A program made the position numbers and the translations under genes. Positions 26,250 to 33,971 of a DNA stretch of 64,000 nt are shown piece by piece. Source of the stretch: HR10 sp964615335 (GTDB lineage: Bacteria; Acidobacteriota; Blastocatellia; HR10); contig CAZTMT010000005.1 of the NCBI GenBank assembly GCA_964615335.1, positions 124,001 to 188,000 on the forward strand, in the 5' to 3' direction. Under the pieces are notes generated by a model. The model had not been told where the DNA came from. It saw only the letters and a program-made list of their open reading frames with translations, and ran no database searches. Each line of letters begins with the position of its first letter. Position 1 is the first letter of the stretch.

Positions 26250-28046
26250 ATGGGAGAAAAGGAACGTTTTGCTGAGCTGGAGCCACTTCTGGTCGGGCTG
26301 CCTCCGGAGGTGCAAGCCGAGATCCGTCGCTTCGCCGAAGAGATCGAGGCGTTTGAAGCCGGAGAGCGCGATCCGGAGGACTTCAAAAGGTTTCGTCTGG
26401 AGAATGGCGTTTATGGGATTCGCGGAGCGCCGGAATGGCACATGGTGCGGGTGAAGGTGCGACTGGGACGCATCACGCCGGAGCAATTGGAGGCTTTGGC
26501 CGATCTGGCGGACCGCTTCACGCCGAATCGGCGCGTGCATCTCACGACGCGGCAAGACATTCAATTTCACCGGGTGCGGCGCGAGGATGTTCCCCTTCTG
26601 CTCGCGCACATCGCGCGAGTGGGCCTGACGACGCGCGAGGCGTGCGGCAACACGGTGCGCAACGTCACGGCCTGTCCGCTGGCCGGCATCTCGCCGACCG
26701 AAGCCTTCGACGTGACGCCTTATGCCGATGCCGTCTCGCGCTACTTTCTGCGTCATCCGATCGCGCAGAACCTGCCGCGGAAATTTAAGATCGCCCTCGA
26801 GGGATGCCGCCAGGATCACGCGCGCGTGAGGATCCACGACATCGGAGCGGTCGCCCTGGTGCGCGAGCGCGAGGGGGCGAAGGAGCGAGGCTTTCGCCTC
26901 TACATCGCCGGGGGATTGGGCGCGCAGCCGCGCGCGGCAGAGTTGTTGGAAGAGTTCACGCCGGCCGATCTGCTGATCCCCACCTGCGAAGCCATCCTCC
27001 GCGTCTTCGATCGGCATGGGGAGCGACGGCCCGAGCATACGTTCCGCATGCGCGCGCGGATGAAATTCCTGGCCCGACAGTGGGGGATCGAAAAGCTCCG
27101 CGAGGCGATCTTCGCTGAGCGTCGTGTGCTTCTGGCCACGCGTTCGGGTCTGGTCCGGTATGAAATCGCAGAGGAGCAAGAGGAGGAGCCTCCGGTCCTC
27201 GAACTCCCGAGAGGGGGAGCGGCCGGCTGGTCATCGTCGCCCGACTACCAGCGGTGGCGGCAAGCGAACGTCCTGGCGCAGAAGCAGCCGGGCTACTACG
27301 CCGTCACCGTGCGCTGCGCGCTGGGGGATGTGACCAGCGACGCATTGCGTCATATCGCGCGCATTGCGCGCCGTTTCTGTGGCGGGCGCCTTCGGACGAC
27401 GATCGCGCAGAATTTTCTTCTCCGATGGGTCCCGGAAGCAGCCCTGCCCTACGTGTATCGCGAGCTGGCGGCCATAGGACTGGCCGAAGCCGATCAGCTT
27501 GCGGATATCACCCGCTGTCCGGGTGCCGATACGTGTCAACTGGCTCTCACGCGCTCGCGGGGTTTGGCCGAAGCGCTTCGTCAGGTATTGCGGAGCGACG
27601 GGTTCGGGGACATCCCGGAGCTTCAGGATCTCACCATTAAGATCTCCGGCTGCATGAATTCCTGCGGGCAGCATCACATCGCCGACCTCGGTTTCTATGG
27701 GGCGTCGAGCGGCGTGGATGGGCACGCGCTGCCCCAGTACGTTTTGCTCGTCGGAGGAGGCACAGGGTTTGAACGCGTCACATTCGGGCGGGCCCTTGCG
27801 CGCGTTCCGGCGCAGTGGGCTCCCGAGGCGGCCCGGCGCCTGCTCATGTTCTATCGGGAACAGCGATACGCGGGCGAATCCTTCCGGGAGTTCGTCGAGC
27901 GCGTCGGTGCCCCACGTCTTCGAGAGGTGCTCGCGCCCTTTGAACGCGTGCCTTCGTTTGAAGAAGCGCCCGAGCTGTATCGCGATCTCGGAGCCGAGGA
28001 GGAGGTCTTTCGCCCCGAGATCGGTCCGGGCGAGTGCGCCGCATGA
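26250..28046 (+). CDS. Siroheme [4Fe-4S] sulfite/nitrite reductase, second copy
   Basis: A 598-aa paralogue of the upstream reductase with the same fold: LTTRQDIQFHRVRREDVP and LPRKFKIALEGCRQDH in the first half, and cluster ligands C423-X5-C429 (CPGADTC) and C468-X3-C472 (CMNSC) in the second. Residues 1-40 add a predicted helical extension. ATG at 26250 has GGGAGGGG 6 nt upstream. It lies directly behind the attenuator and 11 nt before the siroheme methyltransferase gene. By context it is an assimilatory sulfite reductase using ferredoxin; nitrite reduction cannot be excluded. Keeping two copies under separate leader control suggests different use, for example basal and cysteine-starved. 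Confidence 0.88.
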   Translation: MGEKERFAELEPLLVGLPPEVQAEIRRFAEEIEAFEAGERDPEDFKRFRLENGVYGIRGAPEWHMVRVKVRLGRITPEQLEALADLADRFTPNRRVHLTTRQDIQFHRVRREDVPLLLAHIARVGLTTREACGNTVRNVTACPLAGISPTEAFDVTPYADAVSRYFLRHPIAQNLPRKFKIALEGCRQDHARVRIHDIGAVALVREREGAKERGFRLYIAGGLGAQPRAAELLEEFTPADLLIPTCEAILRVFDRHGERRPEHTFRMRARMKFLARQWGIEKLREAIFAERRVLLATRSGLVRYEIAEEQEEEPPVLELPRGGAAGWSSSPDYQRWRQANVLAQKQPGYYAVTVRCALGDVTSDALRHIARIARRFCGGRLRTTIAQNFLLRWVPEAALPYVYRELAAIGLAEADQLADITRCPGADTCQLALTRSRGLAEALRQVLRSDGFGDIPELQDLTIKISGCMNSCGQHHIADLGFYGASSGVDGHALPQYVLLVGGGTGFERVTFGRALARVPAQWAPEAARRLLMFYREQRYAGESFREFVERVGAPRLREVLAPFERVPSFEEAPELYRDLGAEEEVFRPEIGPGECAA

Positions 28047-28057
28047 GGGAGGACGTT

Positions 28058-28885
28058 ATGAGTGAACGGCATCGGTTGGGGAAAGTCTATCTGGTCGGCG
28101 CGGGGCCGGGCGATCCGGGCCTTCTCACCGTGCGCGGCCTGGAGGTGCTCAGCACGTGCGATGTCGTCATCTACGACGCGCTCGTCAATGCGCGTCTGCT
28201 GAACTACGCTCCTCCGGAAGCCGAGCGTCTCCCGGTTGGCCCTGCGCATGGCGCGCATCGCCTGACACAGGAGGAAATCCATCGGATCATGATCGAGCGC
28301 GCGCGGCGCGGTCTGATCGTCGTGCGCCTGAAGGGGGGAGATCCGTTCATCTTCGGGCGCGGGGGGGAGGAAGCGCTGGCCCTTCGCGAGGCGGGCATCC
28401 CGTGGGAGGTCATTCCCGGCGTCTCAGCCGGACAGGCCGTGGCCGCTTATGCGGGAATTCCGCTCACCCATCGCGGCCTCTCCTCCAGCGTCGCCTTCGT
28501 GACAGGTCACGAGTGCGCCGACAAAACAACGCAGGTGAACTGGGAAGCGCTCGCCCGGGCCGTGGACACGCTGGTCGTCTTCATGGGCGCGCGGACCCTT
28601 CCGCAGATCGTCGCGCGGTTGCTCGAAGCCGGGCGTGCGCCCGAGACGCCCATCGCCGTCATCGAGTGGGGAACGTATCCGTATCAGCGCGTGCGCGTGG
28701 CGACGCTGGCTACGATCTGCGAACGCACGGCCTGTGATCCCGTGTGCGCGCCGGCCTTGATCGTCATCGGGGAAGTCGTCGCGCTGCGGGAGGCGCTGGC
28801 CTGGTTTCCGACCGAGGAGGTTACAGCTTCTGTTCCAGAGCCGGAGGCTCTAGCGCTTCTCCTCAGCGAGGAGGTGGAGAGATGA
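28058..28885 (+). CDS. cobA: Uroporphyrinogen-III C-methyltransferase
   Basis: A 275-aa SAM-dependent methyltransferase that turns uroporphyrinogen III into precorrin-2, the first committed step to siroheme. It has the signatures KVYLVGAGPGDPGLLTVRGL at the N-terminus, VVRLKGGDPFIFGRGGEEAL (the second family motif), then VIPGVSAGQAVAAYAGIPLT. Length is right for the stand-alone SUMT form, without the CysG dehydrogenase fusion, which is supplied by the next gene. ATG at 28058 has GAGGGAGGA upstream and lies 11 nt after the reductase. Its stop overlaps the next start (ATGA at 28882). It supplies siroheme to both reductases. Confidence 0.95.
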   Translation: MSERHRLGKVYLVGAGPGDPGLLTVRGLEVLSTCDVVIYDALVNARLLNYAPPEAERLPVGPAHGAHRLTQEEIHRIMIERARRGLIVVRLKGGDPFIFGRGGEEALALREAGIPWEVIPGVSAGQAVAAYAGIPLTHRGLSSSVAFVTGHECADKTTQVNWEALARAVDTLVVFMGARTLPQIVARLLEAGRAPETPIAVIEWGTYPYQRVRVATLATICERTACDPVCAPALIVIGEVVALREALAWFPTEEVTASVPEPEALALLLSEEVER

Positions 28886-29556
28886 GGTATTATCCGGCTT
28901 TTCTCGATCTGCGCGAGCGCGAGGTTCTGGTCGTCGGGGGAGGGAAGGTCGCCGAGCGCAAGGTGAAGACGCTGCTTGAAGTCGGAGCGCGCGTGCGCGT
29001 GGTCAGCCTCGATCTCACCCCCGCGCTCGCCGAGATGGCCGCTCTGGGCCAGATCGCTTATCGCGCGGGCGAGTTCGAAGACGCGGATCTGGAGGGCGTC
29101 TGGCTCGTCATCGGGGCGACGAACGATCCCCGGGCGAATCAACGCGTGGCCGAAGCGGCCGCCCGACATCGTCTCTTCTGCAACATCGTGGACGTTCCCG
29201 CGCTTTGTTCGTTTCTGGTCCCGGCTCTTATCGAGCGAGGGGATGTTTTGATCGCGATCTCCACGAGCGGGCAGAGTCCGGCCCTCGCGCAACGACTCAA
29301 GCGCGAGATCGAAATGATGATCGGTCCGGAGTATGGGCGGTTGGCGGAGCTGCTCGGGCGCCTGCGCGCATTCGTGAAGCAGAAGATTCCGGACGCCGAG
29401 CGACGAGCTGACATATTCCATCGGCTCGTCCAGTCCGATCTCCCGGAGCGGCTTCGCGCCGAAAACCCCTCCAATGTGGAGCGCCATGCGCGCCAGCTCA
29501 TCGAGCGCTGGATCGAAGAGGAATCTCATCAGAAGGAGGTGAACGAGTATGAGTGA
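28882..29556 (+). CDS. Precorrin-2 dehydrogenase/sirohydrochlorin ferrochelatase
   Basis: A 224-aa protein of the Met8/CysG-N family, which oxidises precorrin-2 with NAD+ and inserts iron to form siroheme. The NAD-binding motif is VLVVGGGKVAERKVKTLLE, followed by the family block WLVIGATNDPRANQRVAEAA and FLVPALIERGDVLIAISTSG. It starts at the ATGA overlap with cobA and ends 8 nt inside the APS reductase gene, so the three are translationally coupled. It completes the siroheme pathway from uroporphyrinogen III together with cobA. Confidence 0.92.
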   Translation: MRYYPAFLDLREREVLVVGGGKVAERKVKTLLEVGARVRVVSLDLTPALAEMAALGQIAYRAGEFEDADLEGVWLVIGATNDPRANQRVAEAAARHRLFCNIVDVPALCSFLVPALIERGDVLIAISTSGQSPALAQRLKREIEMMIGPEYGRLAELLGRLRAFVKQKIPDAERRADIFHRLVQSDLPERLRAENPSNVERHARQLIERWIEEESHQKEVNEYE

Positions 29557-30328
29557 CGCCGTGTTTCAGGCAGAAGAGATTCGACATCTCAACGAGGAGT
29601 TCGAGAAGCGACCGCCTCAGGCGGTGCTCCAATGGGCTCTGGAGCGCTTTCATCCGCGGATCGCTCTGGCCTCAAGTTTCGGAGCGGAAGACGTTGTCCT
29701 CATTGATATGCTCTGGCGGATGAATCCGCAAGCTCGCGTCTTCACGCTCGATACGTGGCGTTTGCCGACGGAGACCTACGAGGTCATAGATCGTATCCGC
29801 GAGCGCTATGGGATCGAGGTGGAGATCTACACGCCGGATCCCGAGGAGGTCACCGAGATGGTGCGCGCGCACGGGTACAACCTGATGTATCGCTCGATCG
29901 AGCTGCGCAAGCTCTGTTGCCACGTGCGGAAAGTGAAGCCTCTGGAGCGGGCGCTTGCGGGGCTGGATGCCTGGATCACGGGCTTGCGTCGCGAGCAGGC
30001 CGTGACGCGCGCGCACGTGACGAAGATCGAATGGGATGCGCAGCATGGGGGGCGTATGAAGGTGAATCCTCTGGCCGATTGGTCGTGGGATCAGGTCTGG
30101 GAGTACATTCGCCGACACAAGGTGCCGTACAATGCGCTGCACGATCGCGGATACCCCTCCATTGGATGCGCTCCGTGCACGCGAGCCGTTCGACCGGGCG
30201 AGGATCCGCGCGCCGGACGATGGTGGTGGGAGCAAAATCCCGCCCTTCAGGAATGCGGGTTGCACGTCACTCCGGATCCGGCGCGCGTGGGAGTCGTTCT
30301 CCCGGAGACGCCTTCAGGACGCGGGTGA
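29549..30328 (+). CDS. cysH: Assimilatory adenylyl-sulfate (APS) reductase
   Basis: A 259-aa cytoplasmic enzyme reducing adenylyl sulfate to sulfite with a thioredoxin-type donor. The P-loop-like nucleotide site is ASSFGAEDVVLIDML. The [4Fe-4S] ligands CCHVRKV (C123, C124) and GCAPC (C207, C210) mark it as an APS reductase rather than the cluster-free PAPS reductase. The catalytic Cys is C236 in LQECGLHV, and the following residues complete the mobile tail. ATG overlaps the preceding gene by 8 nt, with AAGGAGG upstream. Together with the two reductases it covers APS to sulfide. Sulfate adenylyltransferase is not in this window. Confidence 0.95.
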   Translation: MSDAVFQAEEIRHLNEEFEKRPPQAVLQWALERFHPRIALASSFGAEDVVLIDMLWRMNPQARVFTLDTWRLPTETYEVIDRIRERYGIEVEIYTPDPEEVTEMVRAHGYNLMYRSIELRKLCCHVRKVKPLERALAGLDAWITGLRREQAVTRAHVTKIEWDAQHGGRMKVNPLADWSWDQVWEYIRRHKVPYNALHDRGYPSIGCAPCTRAVRPGEDPRAGRWWWEQNPALQECGLHVTPDPARVGVVLPETPSGRG

Positions 30329-30394
30329 AAAAGATGCCCTCGCTCCTCCGGAGGACGTTCGCCGCGTGAGCATTTCCCAAACGAGTGAGGTGGG

Positions 30395-31222
30395 ATGAAG
30401 ATGCCGATCGAGCTGTGGGGTATCACGATCGTCGCCGGATTTCTCGCGCAGCTTGTGGATGTGACGACGGGAATGGGTTTCGGAGCGATGGCGAGCAGCC
30501 TCATGCTTGCGACGGGATTGCCTCCCCTTCTTGTCGTCACGACGGCCAATCTCGTGAAGGTCGGCAATGGGCTGCTGGCCGGTCTCTCGCACTGGGGCTT
30601 CGGCAACGTGCGTCGAGACTGGGTGATCCCCCTGGCTGCATCCGGTGTCCTGGGTGCTCTCGCGGGAGCGGCGTGCATCGGTCGGTGGTCCGAGGCGGTC
30701 CGCCTGTGGAGCCCTCTGGTCCTGCTCATTCTCGGAGGGCTCCTCCTCTGCCGCTTTCTCCTGGCCGTGGAAGGGAAGCTCACGGTGGAGATTTTCTCCC
30801 CCCGGAAACCGAAAGAGGATGTCTCGAGGATCTCTTGCGACGGGGAGCAGACCGACAGCTTCGGGCTTTTGATCGGCATCGGGTTTCTGGCCGGTTTCTT
30901 CAACGCGATGAGCGGCGCGTATGGGCCGCTGGTGACCACGCTCCTTGTGCTCATCCGGCGCGCTCCTGCGCGCTACGTCATTGGGACGGTGAGTCTCGCC
31001 GAGCTGTTTGTCGCTGGTGCCAGTGCGATCGGTTTGCTTCAGGCGCTGGATTCTCGTGCGTTCTCGCTCGGGCTTCCGGCTGCTCTCATGGCCGGAGGGG
31101 CGCTCGCCTCTCCCCTGGGAGCATATCTCTGTCGCTATCTCCCGGGACGCGTTCTGGAAGGCTTCGTGGGCCTTGCTGTCGTGAGCCTCAATCTCTGGAA
31201 TGTACTGCATCTGCCGCGCTGA
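30395..31222 (+). CDS. TauE/SafE-family membrane permease
   Basis: A 275-aa inner-membrane protein with about eight hydrophobic segments (for example 8-32, 72-95, 105-125, 160-185, 200-225). The internal repeat typical of TauE/SafE shows in LVDVTTGMGFGAMASSLMLA and FLAGFFNAMSGAYGPLVTTL, the paired half-site glycine motifs of the family. Members export sulfite or sulfonates or import sulfate-like anions; located last in a sulfite-generating operon, export of excess sulfite or import of a sulfur anion fits. Direction is not decidable from sequence. ATG at 30395 (or 30401) follows a weak AGGTGGG. The gap to cysH is 66 bp. Confidence 0.83.
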   Translation: MKMPIELWGITIVAGFLAQLVDVTTGMGFGAMASSLMLATGLPPLLVVTTANLVKVGNGLLAGLSHWGFGNVRRDWVIPLAASGVLGALAGAACIGRWSEAVRLWSPLVLLILGGLLLCRFLLAVEGKLTVEIFSPRKPKEDVSRISCDGEQTDSFGLLIGIGFLAGFFNAMSGAYGPLVTTLLVLIRRAPARYVIGTVSLAELFVAGASAIGLLQALDSRAFSLGLPAALMAGGALASPLGAYLCRYLPGRVLEGFVGLAVVSLNLWNVLHLPR

Positions 31223-31243
31223 GCCTCTGGCGCGACAAGAGCG

Positions 31244-33039
31244 TTACGCTGTTCTCCGTTCGGCGAGCTTGGCTTTCTTCTCCTTGAGAAGGGCCAGATG
31301 GCGACGCGCGTAGGCGATCTGGGCCAGAAGGCGCAGCGGAGGATTCTCCAGTTGAGAGAGGAGAAGCAGCGTTCGCGCCGGATCCACTTCCGTGAGCGCG
31401 CTGACTGTGCGGTCGAGCATCCGCATGATGTCCCGTTCGGCGAGGCCGATGATTATCCCCATGGCCTTGACCTTGAATTGAAAACTGGCTCCCCGCATCT
31501 CGGCCAAGATCTCCGGCGGACGAAGCGAACTCACCGTGTGGGCGAACGCCTCGAAGGCGCGCTCCCCATCCAGTGGGAGCCATGCTTCGACCAGAAGCAG
31601 AAGCGCGCGAGCCTTCTCCACCGATGTCGGGAGCCGTCGAATCTTCGCCTCCGCTTCCTGCAAGACCGAGAGCGCTGCCTCCTTCTCCTTGCGCTCCGCG
31701 AGCTGTCGGGCCAGCGCGCTGAAGGCATACGCGAGTCGCTCCGGGTTGTTCAGCTCCAGGGCCGTTCGGCGCGCCGTCTCGAAATCCCCTTCGGCGCGCG
31801 CGCTCGCTCCAGCGGAGGAAGACGTAATCGGAGGCCTCTGCCCGAAGGTTCAGATCCCCGAGGCGGGCGACCAGGCTCGTGGCGCTCTGGAAGTCCTTCG
31901 CCCTTAAGGCCTCAAGGATCGCCTGAAGGAGGAACATATCTCGCTCCTCGGCATCTTTGGTCTGTTCGGCGCGCCGCGTGAGGTCAGCGATTTTCTCCTC
32001 GGGAGTGAGCGTTTCCCGTGGAGGGGAAGTCTCGGTCGTCGCGGGTTCGCGGGGGGGAAGGGCGAAGGAGATCTGATTCAGAAGCGCATCCACTTGTGCG
32101 ACGCGATCGGGCAGATACTGGAGGACATGGGGGTTGAAACTGCTCCCTAAGAAGTTGACGACACGGGACAGATCGGTTGGTTATTCTATCCACATGAAGC
32201 TGAGCGAATTGCGCTCGCTCTGGCCGGGCAGGGGGCCGGCCAGCTACCGCCAGTTCGGCGGGAAGTGACGCCTGTGGAGATGGGAGGCTGCAGGCCGTAA
32301 GGCCAGTGCCCGTCGATGAAGCAGGAAGCAACTAAGACAAGTGTCATGGGACATTTGTCTATGAGTTGCAGAACGGCTGCGTGACTCCTTCGCTCAGGGC
32401 CGCCGCGGCCGCTTCGCTCGCCTTCTTGGGATCGTGCTCGAGCAAGACATTGGCCAGGTTCACGAGCGCTTGCGCGCGTTCGGATCCCGCGGCTTGGCGC
32501 ATCTGGCGCTCTTCCAGGCTCTCTTCCCGCCTGGGCTCTTGCTCCGGCTCTATGCTCTTGGCCATCTCCGTGGCGAAAAGAGGGTCGAGCTTCGCCACCC
32601 GGTTCAGGATTTCCGTCCGCAGAACATCGGGAGCGCGCGTGCTCCCAAGCCAGGCGCGGAGACCTCGCGGACGCCCCGGAGTCGGGACCTGCTGGGTTCC
32701 CTCAAAAGCTTCGCGGAAGAGGCGGCGAGCCAGCGGCTCGTTCGGCTCCCACAGAGCTTCGGCGATCGCCGCCAGGCTGCGAACGCGCACCACGGGATCG
32801 CCGATGTCTTCAGCGAGATCCCGAGCATAGAGGAGGAGTTGTATGACCTGCTGGATCTCCCGCTCGAGGACTTCACGTTCTTCCTCAAGCTCTTTCGCCG
32901 GAGCTTTCTCCTGCTGAGCCGGAGGTCGGGAAGGGGCTTGCTGCCCCCACAGGAGAGCACCTCCCCAACCCGTGAGAGAGAACGTCAAAAGCCCGATGAG
33001 TACATTGCTCAGTAGCCGACACGGTGTGCTTTGAGCCAT
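31244..33039 (-). pseudogene. Broken gene for a secreted helical-repeat protein
   Basis: Three pieces of one ancestral gene read in order on the minus strand. The first (33039 to 32359; RBS AAGGAGG, signal peptide about 1-32) ends LSEGVTQPFCNS-stop where foreign sequence begins. The second resumes near 32170 with VVNFLGSSFNPHV and VDALLNQISFALPPREP. A shift inside the run GCGCGCGCGC near 31795-31805 then moves the reading frame by one base, after which AEGDFETARRTALELNNPER continues to the stop at 31244. All pieces look like TPR-like alpha-solenoid sequence (AAIAEALWEPNEPLARRLFR). The insertion is described separately. The GC-run shift alone could be a sequencing artefact; the insertion could not. 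Function of the intact protein is unknown. Confidence 0.75.
32178..32362 (+). mobile_element. Probable remnant of an IS200/IS605-type element
   Basis: About 185 bp of non-coding DNA splits the surrounding gene; the left edge is approximate. Its plus strand can be read as REVTPVEMGGCRP, a stop, and then SMKQEATK, resembling the C-terminal end of TnpB nucleases and the run-on seen past it. It has a perfect 8-bp stem CTGGCCGG/CCGGCCAG (32220-32227/32236-32243) and a terminal imperfect hairpin GACAAGTGTC/GACATTTGTC (32336-32345/32350-32359, 4-nt loop). Subterminal hairpins instead of inverted repeats fit the IS200/IS605 group, and in that group the right end overlaps the omega RNA. No transposase is left. 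Identification rests on short similarity and structure. Confidence 0.45.
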
Positions 33040-33164
33040 GGCTTTCGTCCTCCTTGTCGGGGCTTGACGTTTTTCATTCACGCGGGTCTTCGCTTCTGGG
33101 TTCCACAGATTCGCTTCCCCGGCCGGAGCGCAGTATACTACCGAAGTTCGCCGAAGGTAAGACA

Positions 33165-33851
33165 GTGAGTGCCGAAATGCGAGAACGGGTTCTCATCTCC
33201 TGGAGCGGGGGCAAGGACAGCGCGATGGCTCTCTGGGAGATTCAGAAGGCAGGAGCTTATGAGGTCGTCGCGCTTCTGGCGACGGTGACCCAGAATTACG
33301 ACCGCGTGAGCATGCATGGGGTTCGCCGGACGCTTCTGGCGGCGCAAGCGCACGCTGTGGGCGTGCCTGTTCACGAAGTCTTTCTCCCTCCGAACGCGAG
33401 CAATTCGGAATATGAGGCCCGGCTGGAAGCCGCTCTCCGACCGTATCAGGAGGCGGGTGTGCGCTCGGTTGTCTTCGGCGATATTTTCCTGGAAGATCTG
33501 CGGCAGTATCGCGAGGCGCATCTGGCCCGGATCGGGATGCGCGGTCTTTTCCCCCTCTGGAAGCGCGACACAGGCGAGCTTGTGCGCGCATTTCTCGCTG
33601 CCGGCTTTCGCGCCGTCATCGTCTGCGTGGACACGCGTGTCCTGGATGCCTCCTTTGCCGGTCGCCTGATTGATGAGAGTTTCCTGACCGATCTCCCCTC
33701 AGGCGTTGATCCCTGCGGCGAGCGGGGCGAATTCCACTCCTTCGTCTTTGAGGGGCCCATCTTCCGAGAACCCGTGCGCTTCGTCCTCGGTGAAGCCGTC
33801 ATGCGCGAGAACTTCTGTTTTCGCGATCTCCTGCCGGAGACTTCCGAATGA
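33165..33851 (+). CDS. ATP-pyrophosphatase of the diphthine-ammonia-ligase family
   Basis: A 228-aa cytoplasmic protein of the adenine-nucleotide alpha-hydrolase (PP-loop) superfamily. The PP-motif is VLISWSGGKDSAMALWEIQK, and the family-specific block GVRSVVFGDIFLEDLRQYRE follows at about 110-130, then GMRGLFPLWKRDT and GVDPCGERGEFHSFVFEGPI. These define the Dph6-like group. Bacteria do not make diphthamide, so in this organism the amidation target is unknown. Start is GTG at 33165 with GAAGG 7 nt upstream; ATG at 33177 is an alternative with no site of its own. A TATACT at 33134-33139 may be its -10. It is divergent from the broken gene. Confidence 0.85.
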   Translation: MSAEMRERVLISWSGGKDSAMALWEIQKAGAYEVVALLATVTQNYDRVSMHGVRRTLLAAQAHAVGVPVHEVFLPPNASNSEYEARLEAALRPYQEAGVRSVVFGDIFLEDLRQYREAHLARIGMRGLFPLWKRDTGELVRAFLAAGFRAVIVCVDTRVLDASFAGRLIDESFLTDLPSGVDPCGERGEFHSFVFEGPIFREPVRFVLGEAVMRENFCFRDLLPETSE

Positions 33852-33912
33852 GGGATTTCGGGAAGCGCACGAGATCTTCATCGCGCAGCGAGTCCCGAAC
33901 TCCCGTTCATGG

Positions 33913-33957
33913 GGGAGAAGGCCTCTTCCGCTCTTACGACGCATAAGGCCTTCTCCC
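33913..33957. terminator. Terminator hairpin between convergent genes
   Basis: Perfect 12-bp inverted repeat GGGAGAAGGCCT (33913-33924) / AGGCCTTCTCCC (33946-33957), 21-nt loop, lying between the ATP-pyrophosphatase gene and the convergent secreted-protein gene. No long T-run on either side. Confidence 0.55.
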
Positions 33958-33971
33958 GCTATACGTTCATC

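Noticed and set aside
31790..31810. Programmed frameshift in the broken gene
   Set aside because: No slippery heptamer or downstream pseudoknot seen, and the same gene is also split by an insertion; mutation or sequencing error is simpler.
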